A DNA stretch of 41,269 bases, from contig DGTD01000114.1 in NCBI GenBank assembly GCA_002396385.1, forward strand, positions 1-41,269, written 5' to 3'. The notes under the pieces are model-generated. The model did no database searches, was not told where the DNA came from, and saw only the letters and a list, made by a program, of their open reading frames with translations. Positions 8,641 to 17,895 of the stretch are shown in pieces. A program made the translations under genes and the position numbers. This DNA is from Bacteroidales bacterium UBA4345. Lineage in GTDB: Bacteria > Bacteroidota > Bacteroidia > Bacteroidales > Paludibacteraceae. Every line of letters begins with the position of its first letter. Positions within the stretch are counted from its first letter, which is position 1.

Positions 8641-8648
8641 TATCTTTG
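8641..8648 (+). promoter_or_regulatory. -7 box directly before the porin start
   Basis: A perfect -7 box TATCTTTG ends only 5 bp before the ATG at 8654. TTTC at 8618-8621 gives a partial -33 match with a 19-bp spacer. A second, imperfect box (TATACTTTG, 8630-8638) lies just upstream. Confidence 0.5.
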
Positions 8649-8653
8649 CACCA

Positions 8654-10747
8654 ATGAAAAGAATATTCCTCACAATAGTTACTCTTTTTACCGTTATTTC
8701 GGTTTTTGGTTCTGGAACAGAATCAGTCCAAAAAGAGAAGAAAGGCAAAGAAATAGAGGTCTGGCAGGCCCAAGGTCCGCTAGGCTTGACAACACCCTCA
8801 ACCTTAGACACCACAGTCGACTACTTCCGGACAAACGACATTGCGTTCAAAAGAACCATCGCCTTTCAAAGTTTAGGTAATATAGGAACAGCAAGCACAT
8901 CTAAAATCTTCAGCGACAGAGTGCGGCGTTCAAACTTCATCTTTTTCGAACCATACTCACTCTATTACACAGCACCAGAAGACATCCAGTATTACAACAC
9001 AAAGGTACCGTATGCCAATATCTCCTATTATAGCGGAGGTTTGACAAACAGGAAGCAGCAGCATATTTCCGGAATATTTTCAGTAAATATCAATCCCCAT
9101 TTTAATATGGGAATGTACGGAAAATGGCAGAACAACTACGGTTCATACGACAACCAGTCTACCAAAAACTATAATGCCGGTTTCTTCGGCAGTTACATAC
9201 ACCGCCACCACGAATTAATGGCCAACATATCGCTAAACGGTTATAGGGCAATGGAAAATGGTGGTTTCTATGAAATTGGTCAAATTACCGATCCAAAAAA
9301 TTACGGGAAACTTGACGCGTATAACATCCAGACCGTTTTTAACAACGACGTAACCTCAAAACTGGTAAACTGGAACGCATTTCTCAACTATAAGTTCCAT
9401 TTCGGATACGACAAGACCATAAACGTAACGGAAGACTCAACAACCACAACGTTCATACCGGTGTCTTCTCTTATTTATACATTCAGAAACGAAGCTGATT
9501 ACAAAAGATATAAAGAAGATGAGATCGGCATAAACGGAGGAATGTATTCCGATAGCCTATACAATAAAATAGGAATAGGTAACAATCACTATATCAACAA
9601 CAAAACCACAGTTGACTCGCTCCACTATTGGGAAATGACACACACAATTGGCCTGTCATTGAACGAGGAGTTCAACACAATTGGAAAATTCGGAGTTGCT
9701 GGTTACCTGACCTATACGCAGAAACAATACGGCCAAATCGACCATATAAACAATTATTTATCAAACAACCCGCAGAACATTGCTATAAATAAATTCGGGG
9801 CAGACACCCTTGGAAGAAAAGGCGAGGAAGTATGGTCAACGACAACCAAAACCAAAGTTGGTCTGGGTGCAAATATCTCGAAAAGAAAAGGAGAACACCT
9901 GCAATTTAATTTTAACGGGGAATACTTCTTTAAAGACGAAAAAGAAACAGGGGGTACATTTGCTTTGAATGCCGACATAAAATCGAAGTTTAATATCGGC
10001 AGACACCAATTCGCCATAAAAGCAAACGCATCTCACGAACAATACTGTCCCGACTACCTGGAAGAGCATTATTTAGGGAACAGGATTCAATGGGACAACA
10101 ACTTCGACAATAAAAAGCGCACCATTATAGAGGGAAGCATAGGAGCAGAAAAAATTTATCTATACCAAGAAGACTCTTCACTTCTTGCTAAAATCGCTCC
10201 AGAAGTCGGACTGACAATAAAAGCAAACGAGACGACCCTAAACGATTACGTTTATTTTGGGACAAAAGGAGTGCCAGAACAAGAGGGTTCTAACCTATCT
10301 ATCACCCGCATAACAGTGAACGAACTGTTGAAAATATGGTATCTTCACTTCGACAACGAGCTCACATTCCAATTCACAAATGCGAGGAACGAAGTGCTTG
10401 ATCTACCAGCCCTCTGCTTGTTCTCGAACTTGTATTTAAAGACAAATCCGCTTTTCAAAGTGCTAACGCTTCAACTAGGAGTCGATATGCGCTACAATAG
10501 CAAGTATTATGCTGCGGCGTATCTGCCAGCGACAGGAATGTTCTATGCCCAAAATCAAGAAAAACTTGGAGGATACCCATTCTATGATGCCTACCTGAGT
10601 ATGCACCTGAAAACATTCAGATTATTTGTCCAATACAGCCATATCAACCATATTTGGAGCAACAACAATAACTATCTGATAACCCCAGGTTACGCATTGG
10701 AACCAAACTACTTAAAGTTTGGCGTATCGGTTAATTTTAGAAACTAA
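8654..10747 (+). CDS. Putative outer-membrane beta-barrel porin (Bacteroidota type)
   Basis: 697 aa. Seen: a signal peptide (MKRIFLTIVTLFTVISVFGSG), then a region with EVWQAQGPLG and SLYYTAPEDIQYYNTKVPYA. Then come many short alternating aromatic/polar strands typical of a large outer-membrane barrel (for example YSGGLTNRKQQHISGIFSV, NMGMYGKWQNNYGSY). The protein ends in an aromatic outer-membrane-type strand (YLKFGVSVNFRN). The layout fits the Bacteroidota putative-porin family (Porin_10); the substrate is unknown. The frame is open 6 codons upstream from a TTG, but the signal peptide supports this ATG. It is followed after 12 bp by a solute-binding lipoprotein, suggesting a linked uptake role (inference). 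Confidence 0.85.
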   Translation: MKRIFLTIVTLFTVISVFGSGTESVQKEKKGKEIEVWQAQGPLGLTTPSTLDTTVDYFRTNDIAFKRTIAFQSLGNIGTASTSKIFSDRVRRSNFIFFEPYSLYYTAPEDIQYYNTKVPYANISYYSGGLTNRKQQHISGIFSVNINPHFNMGMYGKWQNNYGSYDNQSTKNYNAGFFGSYIHRHHELMANISLNGYRAMENGGFYEIGQITDPKNYGKLDAYNIQTVFNNDVTSKLVNWNAFLNYKFHFGYDKTINVTEDSTTTTFIPVSSLIYTFRNEADYKRYKEDEIGINGGMYSDSLYNKIGIGNNHYINNKTTVDSLHYWEMTHTIGLSLNEEFNTIGKFGVAGYLTYTQKQYGQIDHINNYLSNNPQNIAINKFGADTLGRKGEEVWSTTTKTKVGLGANISKRKGEHLQFNFNGEYFFKDEKETGGTFALNADIKSKFNIGRHQFAIKANASHEQYCPDYLEEHYLGNRIQWDNNFDNKKRTIIEGSIGAEKIYLYQEDSSLLAKIAPEVGLTIKANETTLNDYVYFGTKGVPEQEGSNLSITRITVNELLKIWYLHFDNELTFQFTNARNEVLDLPALCLFSNLYLKTNPLFKVLTLQLGVDMRYNSKYYAAAYLPATGMFYAQNQEKLGGYPFYDAYLSMHLKTFRLFVQYSHINHIWSNNNNYLITPGYALEPNYLKFGVSVNFRN

Positions 10748-10759
10748 AAGATTATTTAG

Positions 10760-11542
10760 ATGAAAAAGACAATCCGACACCTAATGTTAGCAAAGCTTGC
10801 GGTTTGTATGCTTTTAGCCTTTATGCTACCATCGTGCAACAATGGGGTAAGAGACTTGAACGACATAAAGGAAGAGGGTGTCCTCAGAGTTGCAATGGGT
10901 TACAACCCCCTAGGCTATTACCATAAAAAGGACTCCGTGACAGGCGTTCAATATGAGATGGTCAACGCCTTATGCAACCATATGGGCGTAAAGGCAGAAA
11001 TTGAGATGGAAGCAGACATAGACCTCTGTATTGAAGGGCTGAAAAAAGGTAAATACGATTTAGTAGCGAGACTTATACCAGTAACAACGGAATTGAAAGA
11101 ATCGGTACAATTCACATCCCCTATATGCCTAGACAAGCAGGTTCTGGTCCAAAGGAAGCGTAATGCAGCCGACCAGAATGTTCCCTACATCAAAAGCCAG
11201 CTTGAATTGCCAGGGCACCACATATCAATGCCCAAGAATTCGCCTTACATAGCACGATTGAAGAATCTTGCCCAAGAAATAGGAGATACCATTCAAATTG
11301 ACGAAATAGACAATTACCAAAGCGAACAGCTAATTATATTAGTGGCGAAGGGAGATTTAGATTACACAGTTTGTAATTACAATTTGGTAAAACGTATTGG
11401 AAACAAGTATCCACAACTCGACTATAACACAGCCATCAGTTTTTCACAGATGCAGGCCTGGGCGCTCAACAAAAGATCAGAAAAACTGCTACAGGAAGTC
11501 AACAACTGGATAGACGCAAACTCAGAAAAGTATTTCAAATAA
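10760..11542 (+). CDS. Lipoprotein with family 3 solute-binding domain
   Basis: 260 aa. Seen: a lipoprotein signal with lipobox LPSC (Cys at about residue 26), then a bilobed solute-binding fold of the SBP_bac_3 type. It opens with [17 protein letters not shown], then [31 protein letters not shown], and [12 protein letters not shown] in the second lobe. This arrangement matches both amino-acid binding proteins of ABC systems and the N-terminal half of the lytic transglycosylase MltF. No transglycosylase domain follows and no ABC permease or ATPase gene is nearby, so it is an orphan binding protein. It lies 12 bp behind the porin and 13 bp ahead of pyrF. Confidence 0.85.
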   Translation: MKKTIRHLMLAKLAVCMLLAFMLPSCNNGVRDLNDIKEEGVLRVAMGYNPLGYYHKKDSVTGVQYEMVNALCNHMGVKAEIEMEADIDLCIEGLKKGKYDLVARLIPVTTELKESVQFTSPICLDKQVLVQRKRNAADQNVPYIKSQLELPGHHISMPKNSPYIARLKNLAQEIGDTIQIDEIDNYQSEQLIILVAKGDLDYTVCNYNLVKRIGNKYPQLDYNTAISFSQMQAWALNKRSEKLLQEVNNWIDANSEKYFK

Positions 11543-11555
11543 AAAACATACGAAT

Positions 11556-12401
11556 ATGACAAGAGAAGAATTATTCGAAAACATCAAGAAGACCCAGTCT
11601 TTTCTCTGCGTAGGACTCGACACCGACGCGACCAAAATACCAGAATATCTATTCAACAACTGCAACAGCAGCGACTACGACCCCATTTTGTTCTTCAACA
11701 AAGAGATAATTGACGCAACAGCCGACCTGTGTGTTGCTTACAAACCCAACATTGCTTTCTATGAATGTTTGGGATTCCACGGATGGGAAATATTAGACCA
11801 AACTGTAGAATATATCCGTTCGAACTATCCCGACAAATTCATCATAGCCGACGCAAAACGCGGCGATATCGGCAACACTTCGGCAATGTATGCGCGTACA
11901 TTCTTTGAGGCAATGGATTTTGATACAGTAACCGTAGCACCCTATATGGGAGAAGATTCGGTCAGTCCATTCCTGAACTACGACGGCAAATATGTAACAC
12001 TTTTGGCTCTAACCTCAAACAAAGGCGCCTTCGATTTCCAGTTCACAGAAGACCCCAAAGGAGAAAAGCTATTTGAGAAAGTGCTTAAAACTTCGAAAAA
12101 CTGGGGCGATGCCGACAAGTTGATGTATGTGGTAGGTGCGACAAAAGCCAACATGCTGTCAGACATCAGAAAAATAGTTCCAGACAACTTTCTTCTCGTA
12201 CCAGGCATTGGCGCCCAAGGCGGAAGTTTGGAAGAAGTGGTAAAATATGGCATGAACGACCAATGCGGTCTACTGGTGAACAGTTCACGAGGAATTATCT
12301 ACGCAAGCCACGGGGAAGATTTCGCACAAGCCGCCAGAGAGTCGGCGTTGGAACTTCAGAAACAAATGGCAGCCTGCTTAAAGGAAAGAGGAATGATTTA
12401 A
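11556..12401 (+). CDS. pyrF: Orotidine 5'-phosphate decarboxylase
   Basis: 281 aa. Converts OMP to UMP, the last step of de novo pyrimidine synthesis; cytosolic. Seen: FLCVGLDTD near the N-terminus, the catalytic Lys/Asp motif [15 protein letters not shown] (about 101-115), the segment APYMGEDSV and the phosphate-binding end [10 protein letters not shown] plus NSSRGIIYA. The length and the TSAMYA context place it in the longer type-2 PyrF group, not the short E. coli type. It sits 13 bp from each neighbour in a tight run whose functions are otherwise unrelated. Confidence 0.96.
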   Translation: MTREELFENIKKTQSFLCVGLDTDATKIPEYLFNNCNSSDYDPILFFNKEIIDATADLCVAYKPNIAFYECLGFHGWEILDQTVEYIRSNYPDKFIIADAKRGDIGNTSAMYARTFFEAMDFDTVTVAPYMGEDSVSPFLNYDGKYVTLLALTSNKGAFDFQFTEDPKGEKLFEKVLKTSKNWGDADKLMYVVGATKANMLSDIRKIVPDNFLLVPGIGAQGGSLEEVVKYGMNDQCGLLVNSSRGIIYASHGEDFAQAARESALELQKQMAACLKERGMI

Positions 12402-12414
12402 CAAAAGAATTCAG

Positions 12415-13668
12415 ATGGAACAAAACAAGAAGAAAATCATAAATGATCCAGTTTTAGGATTTGTCTCTATTCCTTCTGAATTTCTATATGACATAATACA
12501 ACACCCCTACTTCCAACGCCTTAACCGTATACGCCAGCTAGGAATGTCGTTTATGGTATACCCAGGAGCACAACATTCCCGTTTCCTTCATTCATTGGGA
12601 GCCATGCACCTGATGAACGAGGCAATCGGCCAGCTAAAAGGCAAAGGGAACGTCATTACAGACGAGGAGGCAGAAGCCGTGTTGGCCACCATACTACTCC
12701 ACGACATTGGCCACGCACCATTCTCGCATGTTTTGGAACACCTTTTCACACAAGGAGTCACCCACGAGGATATTTCACTTGAAATAATGCGACAACTTAA
12801 TCGGGAGTTCAACGGTAAACTTGATATGTGCATATCCATTTATCAAGACAAGCACCCTAAAAAGTTCCTCCACCAGCTAGTCTCAAGCCAACTAGACATG
12901 GATCGTTTGGACTACCTGATACGCGACAGTTTCTTTACAGGTGTTGTAGAGGGAGCAGTAGGAACAGAACGCATCATAAAAATGTTGAACGTTTGGAACG
13001 ACAATTTGTGCGTTGAGGCCAAAGGTATTTATTCGATCGAGAAATTCCTAATCGCCAGACGAATAATGTATTGGCAAGTCTACTACCACAAAACATCGGT
13101 AGCAGCCGAGCGTGTACTGATTAATTTACTGAAAAGGGCAAAAGACTTAACTAAAGCCGGCATTGAACTCGAATGTCCGCAATGGTTCAGATACTTTCTA
13201 AAGCACACTGCCACATTCGAAGACTTTGCAAACAAGGGTGAGGCATTACAGAATTATGTAAAATTCGACGATTCCGATATAATAAGTGTTGCGAAAGCTT
13301 GGCAAAACAATGCCGACAAAGTATTAGCAATACTCAGTTCATGTGTAAGCAACCGACACCTATTCAAAGTAATCATCGGTCAAAAGCCAATGGACAAAGC
13401 AACCATTGAGTTTCTGGAACAAGAATATGTAGCCAAACTGGGCATTCCGAAAGAAGAGGCACATTACTTCTACTCAGAAGTAACTGTATCAACAAACACC
13501 TATTCTCACAAGAACAACAACAGTCCAATCTATATTCTGTATCCAAACGGAGAAGTAAAAGACATAGCAGAGGTAACAGAAATATTAGACATCTCGCAAC
13601 TAACAAAAGGAGTTGAAAAAAAATACTACTTCTGTTACTACAATTTCAACAATACAATATCCATATAA
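12415..13668 (+). CDS. HD-domain phosphohydrolase (dGTPase/SAMHD1-like)
   Basis: 417 aa. Metal-dependent phosphohydrolase. Seen: DPVLGFVSIP and FQRLNRIRQLGMS at the N-terminus, HSRFLHSLGAMHL giving the first HD-domain histidine, then the LLHDIGHAPFSHVLEH motif (about 99-114) that supplies His-Asp ligands. DMDRLDYLIRDSFFTG supplies the last Asp. This order is that of dNTP triphosphohydrolases and SAMHD1-like proteins; the actual nucleotide substrate is not known. The frame ends cleanly and there is no recognisable terminator directly after it; the next gene, lpxD, is 123 bp on with its own -7 box. It is probably the last gene of the porin-SBP-pyrF run. Confidence 0.9.
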   Translation: MEQNKKKIINDPVLGFVSIPSEFLYDIIQHPYFQRLNRIRQLGMSFMVYPGAQHSRFLHSLGAMHLMNEAIGQLKGKGNVITDEEAEAVLATILLHDIGHAPFSHVLEHLFTQGVTHEDISLEIMRQLNREFNGKLDMCISIYQDKHPKKFLHQLVSSQLDMDRLDYLIRDSFFTGVVEGAVGTERIIKMLNVWNDNLCVEAKGIYSIEKFLIARRIMYWQVYYHKTSVAAERVLINLLKRAKDLTKAGIELECPQWFRYFLKHTATFEDFANKGEALQNYVKFDDSDIISVAKAWQNNADKVLAILSSCVSNRHLFKVIIGQKPMDKATIEFLEQEYVAKLGIPKEEAHYFYSEVTVSTNTYSHKNNNSPIYILYPNGEVKDIAEVTEILDISQLTKGVEKKYYFCYYNFNNTISI

Positions 13669-13744
13669 ACACATATTTCAAAAGAATATCCCACTTGGAA
13701 TGCAAGTATTGTATAAAAAAGTTCTTTTCTACCTCAATTTGTCC

Positions 13745-13752
13745 TATCTTTG
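13745..13752 (+). promoter_or_regulatory. -7 box for the lpxD-lpxC/fabZ-lpxA operon
   Basis: A perfect -7 box TATCTTTG lies 39 bp before the lpxD start. A convincing -33 TTTG is not present at the expected distance. Confidence 0.45.
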
Positions 13753-13791
13753 TACGATATAGGGTTTCAATCCCTAACTAAAACAATACAT

Positions 13792-14844
13792 ATGGAGTTC
13801 ACAGCGCAGCAAATAGCCGAATTTCTTCAAGGAAAAGTAGAAGGAGACGGAACGGTAAAAGTATCGAGTTTTTCAAAAATTGAAGCTGGAGTACCAGGAA
13901 CACTCACTTTTCTTTCGAATCCGAAATACGAAGAATATATATACAAAACCAAAGCAAGTGTAGTTTTGGTCAACGATAGTTTCAGTCCGAAACAGGCCAT
14001 ACCAACAACCCTTATACGAGTAAAGAATTCATACTCGGCACTGGCAGCCCTCTTAGAATTGGCAGACACCGTAATGAATCCAAAGAAAAAAGGGATAGAT
14101 AGTCTTGCGGTTATACCAGAGAATGCAGTTATTGGCGAAGATGCTTATATTGGTGCCTATGCCGTTATCGGAGAAAATGTAAAGATAGGAAAAGGCGTTC
14201 AAATATATCCACAAGTATACGTTGGAGACAACGTTGTAATTGGTGACAACGTAACTCTGTATAGTGGAGTCAAAGTGTACAAAAACTGCGTAATAGGCAA
14301 TAATGTCATCATTCATTCGGGAGCCGTTATAGGTTCCGATGGCTTTGGATTCGCACCAGACGAAAAAGGTATATACCATAAAATACCTCAATTGGGCAAC
14401 GTAGTCATAGAAGATGATGTAGAAATTGGCTCAAACACCTGTATCGACCGTTCTTCAATGGATGGTCATACAACACTAAAGAAAGGAGTCAAACTCGACA
14501 ACCTTATCCAAATTGCCCACAATGTAACAGTAGGAGAGAACACTGTTATGGCAGCACAAGTTGGAATTGCAGGGTCGACAGAAATCGGCAAGAGGTGCAT
14601 GTTCGGAGGTCAAAGCGGAATTGTAGGCCATCTACGGATAGGCGACGGTACAATTATGGCCGCAAGGGCAGCTATGATGAAAAACACAACAGAACCTTGC
14701 TCATGGGAAGGTGCGCCAGCATTACCATCTGCCCAATTCAAGCGTTCTTTCATCCACTTCAAAGACCTGCCAAACATAGTTAAAGAAATGAGAGATTTGA
14801 AAAACGAGATTGCCGAACTCAAAAAACAACTAAAAAAAGATTAA
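13792..14844 (+). CDS. lpxD: UDP-3-O-acyl-glucosamine N-acyltransferase
   Basis: 350 aa. Third step of lipid A synthesis: transfers a 3-hydroxyacyl chain from ACP to the amino group of UDP-3-O-acyl-GlcN. Seen: the N-terminal uridine-binding domain (about 1-100, with [15 protein letters not shown]), then a left-handed beta-helix of hexapeptide repeats ([14 protein letters not shown] and so on). The catalytic-His region [16 protein letters not shown] follows, and a C-terminal helical tail ([16 protein letters not shown]) that helps trimer formation. The frame is open to 13750 upstream, but this ATG gives the standard N-terminus. First gene of the lipid A run; 14 bp to lpxC/fabZ. Confidence 0.96.
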   Translation: MEFTAQQIAEFLQGKVEGDGTVKVSSFSKIEAGVPGTLTFLSNPKYEEYIYKTKASVVLVNDSFSPKQAIPTTLIRVKNSYSALAALLELADTVMNPKKKGIDSLAVIPENAVIGEDAYIGAYAVIGENVKIGKGVQIYPQVYVGDNVVIGDNVTLYSGVKVYKNCVIGNNVIIHSGAVIGSDGFGFAPDEKGIYHKIPQLGNVVIEDDVEIGSNTCIDRSSMDGHTTLKKGVKLDNLIQIAHNVTVGENTVMAAQVGIAGSTEIGKRCMFGGQSGIVGHLRIGDGTIMAARAAMMKNTTEPCSWEGAPALPSAQFKRSFIHFKDLPNIVKEMRDLKNEIAELKKQLKKD

Positions 14845-14858
14845 CAAGTATAACCCCT

Positions 14859-16241
14859 ATGGATAAACAAACAACACTAAAAGGTTCATTTACCCTTAAA
14901 GGAAAAGCATTACATACAGGATTAGTATCGACTGTAACCTTCAACCCAGCAGAAGCTAACACTGGTTACCAGATTCAAAGAACAGACATTGACGGACAAC
15001 CCGTTATATCGGCTCTAGCAGAATATATTAAAGAAACTTCACGCGGCACAGTCATAGAGTCAAATGGTGTAAGAGTAAGCACTATTGAACACGCGATGGC
15101 AGCGCTATACGCTTCAAAAATAGACAACTGTCTAATTCAAGTAGACCAACCAGAGTTCCCTATACTCGACGGCAGTTCAAAACTCTATATAGAAGAGATT
15201 GCAAAAGTCGGTGTCGCAGAACAAGAAGAGAACAGAGAATACTATGTTGTCAAGAAACGCATAGAACATAAGAATGAAGACGGTTCTTCTATCGTCATTT
15301 TGCCAGACGATAAATTCAGCATCGACGTGCACATATCTTATCCGTCTCCTATACTGAACAACCAATACGCAAGTTTGGATGACTTAGATAATTTCGCATC
15401 AGAAATAGCAAACGCGAGGACCTTCGTCTTTGTCCGCGAAATAGAGCAATTGTTACAGGCGAACCTTATTAAGGGAGGCGACCTTGACAATGCGATTGTA
15501 ATTTACGATCAGAAAACCGAGCAAGCAAACATTGACCATATAGCTGATATTCTTGGAAAAGAGCATATCCAGATCAACGATTTGGGCTATTTGAACAAAA
15601 CACCGTTAAACTACGATAACGAATGTGCACGACACAAGCTGTTGGACGTGATAGGAGACTTGGCATTAATCGGCTTCCCAATTAAAGGGCACGTAATTGC
15701 CACCTGTCCTGGTCACACAGTAAACGCACAATTCACAAAGAAAATAAGAAAAGAACTCCGTCGTCAAGAAACGATGGTTCCGGTATATGATCCGAACGAC
15801 GAGCCACAGTACGACATCAACCAAATCCGCAAAATGTTGCCTCACCGCTACCCTATGCAGTTGGTTGACAAGATAATGTATGCCGACGAGAAGATGGTAA
15901 TCGGCGTTAAGAATTTGACAGGAAATGAAGAAATCTTCAATGGTCACTTCCCTAACGAGCCAGTAATGCCAGGTGTTCTTCAAGTAGAGGCGATGGCACA
16001 GACCGGAGGTATTCTTGTATTGAAATCGGTTCCCGATCCTGAGAACTACTCCACTTACTTCATGAAGATAGACAACGTTAAATTCCGCAGCAAAGCGGTT
16101 CCTGGCGATACACTTATCTTCAAACTGGTATTGATGACTCCTGTACGTCGTGGCATCGCAACAATGAAAGGATACGCTTTCGTAGGCGACAAGATTATTT
16201 CAGAGGCAGAATTCACTGCACAAATAGCAAAGAATAAATAA
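14859..16241 (+). CDS. lpxC/fabZ: LpxC-FabZ fusion: lipid A deacetylase plus 3-hydroxyacyl-ACP dehydratase
   Basis: 460 aa, two enzymes in one chain, a fusion well known in Bacteroidota. Residues 1 to about 300 are LpxC, the zinc-dependent UDP-3-O-acyl-GlcNAc deacetylase that commits to lipid A: RGTVIESNGVRVSTIEHAM with a zinc His, DGSSKLY, and CARHKLLDVIGDLALIG with the second His and the Asp. Residues about 320-460 are FabZ, which dehydrates 3-hydroxyacyl-ACP in fatty acid synthesis: LPHRYPMQLVD with the catalytic His, GHFPNEPVMPGVLQVEAMAQTGG with the catalytic Glu. Joining them couples use of the shared hydroxyacyl-ACP pool (inference). The gene is complete and lies between lpxD and lpxA, 11 bp before lpxA. 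Confidence 0.97.
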   Translation: MDKQTTLKGSFTLKGKALHTGLVSTVTFNPAEANTGYQIQRTDIDGQPVISALAEYIKETSRGTVIESNGVRVSTIEHAMAALYASKIDNCLIQVDQPEFPILDGSSKLYIEEIAKVGVAEQEENREYYVVKKRIEHKNEDGSSIVILPDDKFSIDVHISYPSPILNNQYASLDDLDNFASEIANARTFVFVREIEQLLQANLIKGGDLDNAIVIYDQKTEQANIDHIADILGKEHIQINDLGYLNKTPLNYDNECARHKLLDVIGDLALIGFPIKGHVIATCPGHTVNAQFTKKIRKELRRQETMVPVYDPNDEPQYDINQIRKMLPHRYPMQLVDKIMYADEKMVIGVKNLTGNEEIFNGHFPNEPVMPGVLQVEAMAQTGGILVLKSVPDPENYSTYFMKIDNVKFRSKAVPGDTLIFKLVLMTPVRRGIATMKGYAFVGDKIISEAEFTAQIAKNK

Positions 16242-16252
16242 CACCTTCCGAT

Positions 16253-17032
16253 ATGAACCAACAATTTGTAAGCATTGATCCAGGTGCAAAAATTGGTGAA
16301 AACGTACAAATAGGCTCATTTGTTACCATTGCCGACAATGTGGAAATCGGCGACGGCACAATTATTATGCCTCATGCGACAATTCTTCCTGGAGCCCGAA
16401 TAGGTAAGAATTGCAGGATTTTTCCCAATGCGGTCATTTCTGGCATTCCTCAAGACTTGAAATTTGTGGGAGAAGAAACAACCGCAGAAATAGGCGACAA
16501 CACCACTATTCGCGAATGTGCGACAATAAACCGCGGAACCGCCTCAAAGGGAAAAACAATAGTTGGAAGCAATTGTCTGATTATGGCCTATTCACACATA
16601 GCCCATGACTGCCGTCTAGCCAACAACATTATTGTAGGAAACGCATCGCAAGTGGCAGGAGAAGTTATTATCGACGATTATGCCATCCTTTCTGGAGGTT
16701 CTTTAGTCCACCAGTTCTCTAGAATAGGAGAACACGTAATGGTGCAAGGAGGAACAAGACTTGGTAAAGATATTCCTCCATACTGCATTGTCGGACGTGA
16801 ACCGGTTTGCTTTATGGGGTTGAATGTTGTAGGCCTTAAAAGACGCGGGTTTAATAACGAACAGATAGAAAGAATTCAAGAAACCTATAGAATTCTTTAC
16901 CAATCGGGGTTGAACACGACCCACGCACTAGAAAAGATTGAAAGCGAGATTCCCGACTGCGAAGAGAAAAGAATAATCACCTCTTTTGTGAAGGAATCGA
17001 CTAGAGGTCTTGTAAGAGGGCCTAAAGAATAA
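16253..17032 (+). CDS. lpxA: UDP-N-acetylglucosamine acyltransferase
   Basis: 259 aa. First step of lipid A synthesis: transfers a 3-hydroxyacyl group from ACP to O-3 of UDP-GlcNAc. Seen: the left-handed beta-helix of hexapeptide repeats (residues about 10-170; VQIGSFVTIADNVEIGDG), AYSHIAHDC with the catalytic His (about 122), HQFSRIGEHVMVQGG, and the C-terminal helical domain with GLNVVGLKRRGFNNEQI. The length is normal. Last gene of the lpxD-lpxC/fabZ-lpxA run, closed by the terminator at 17039-17067. LpxB and later enzymes are not in this window. Confidence 0.97.
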   Translation: MNQQFVSIDPGAKIGENVQIGSFVTIADNVEIGDGTIIMPHATILPGARIGKNCRIFPNAVISGIPQDLKFVGEETTAEIGDNTTIRECATINRGTASKGKTIVGSNCLIMAYSHIAHDCRLANNIIVGNASQVAGEVIIDDYAILSGGSLVHQFSRIGEHVMVQGGTRLGKDIPPYCIVGREPVCFMGLNVVGLKRRGFNNEQIERIQETYRILYQSGLNTTHALEKIESEIPDCEEKRIITSFVKESTRGLVRGPKE

Positions 17033-17038
17033 AAAATT

Positions 17039-17068
17039 AAAAGGTGCATCTGACGATGCACCTTTTTT
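17039..17068 (+). terminator. Terminator after lpxA, probably bidirectional
   Basis: A perfect 12-bp stem (17039-17050 with 17055-17066) with loop TGAC has T runs after it on the plus strand and A runs before it. It could also serve the minus-strand gene ending at 17141. Confidence 0.88.
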
Positions 17069-17140
17069 ATAGTCACTTCAGACCATCATCGTGTCGTAAA
17101 ATTTTCAACAGCCAGGCATTGTTATTAGCCCCCCGACAAG

Positions 17141-17863
17141 CTAGTTTTCAGATTTTCCAAACTTATCGTCGGAATATGTTATAACCCTCATCTCTATACT
17201 GTAATTTGTTTCAGAGTTTTGGCAATTAATCCGGTCTTTATCGCAGTCATTTCTGAGCACAGAAGTTATGTGACGCTTCGTCCAATTGCCGAGGCTATCT
17301 CGCTCCACAATTTTATAATAGCACGTTTCGTCGTAATAAGAGCCTTCACCAACAGATGGTTTATACGATAAAATCAGATCTGAGTTATTATCGTACTTAA
17401 ACGTTTTTTCCCCATAGCTTTCTGCGCCACTCTCCTTCAAAGTATCAAGAAACCCCAAATCATTATAAACAAATTCGCTAGGAATGTAAATATGGAAATC
17501 TTCGATATAGGTCTCCATCTTCACAAGTTGTTTCTTATTGTTACGAGTTAACTTGACTTTTTCATCCGAGTTGAAACAGACATCTCCATTTTTATCGAAA
17601 GTATATACTTTATCACGCCACTTTTCATGTTCGATTTGACCATTCCACGATGAATCGCATTTGAAAGTTTTCACATCAACCTTAGAAACTTTTCCTCTCA
17701 CATCAAACAGACGGTAGTCAGACGAAAGAAAGGAGTTATTTGTCAACGGAAGCTGACATTGCTGCTTTGTATCACCGTTCAAATAGTCGTTTTGACTGGT
17801 AGAAGAAGAAACACAGGCGCACATAACGACCGACGTTGCAAGGAAGAAAAAACATCTGTTCAT
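17141..17863 (-). CDS. Lipoprotein with YD-like short repeats, function unknown
   Basis: 240 aa from the second in-frame ATG; a start three codons upstream (17872) is also possible. Seen: a short signal sequence (MNRCFFFLATSVVMCAC) ending in a Cys-rich lipobox, so probably a lipoprotein although the exact Cys is ambiguous. The mature part has repeated strand-turn units with an aromatic-Asp pattern: YTFDKNGDV, FVYNDLGFLD, FKYDNNSDLIL and VERDSLGNWTKR. This is the pattern of secreted Bacteroidota proteins with short YD-type repeats; none has an assigned enzyme activity that I can name. It lies 32 bp downstream of the patatin gene, on the same strand, so co-expression is likely. Confidence 0.72.
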   Translation of the reverse strand: MNRCFFFLATSVVMCACVSSSTSQNDYLNGDTKQQCQLPLTNNSFLSSDYRLFDVRGKVSKVDVKTFKCDSSWNGQIEHEKWRDKVYTFDKNGDVCFNSDEKVKLTRNNKKQLVKMETYIEDFHIYIPSEFVYNDLGFLDTLKESGAESYGEKTFKYDNNSDLILSYKPSVGEGSYYDETCYYKIVERDSLGNWTKRHITSVLRNDCDKDRINCQNSETNYSIEMRVITYSDDKFGKSEN

Positions 17864-17895
17864 ATTAATCATTCAAAAAGAAAAATGGTATTCAA

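Noticed and set aside
13690..13712. Weak inverted repeat ACTTG/CAAGT after the HD-domain gene
   Set aside because: Only 5 bp of stem and no T run, so it is not supported as a terminator.
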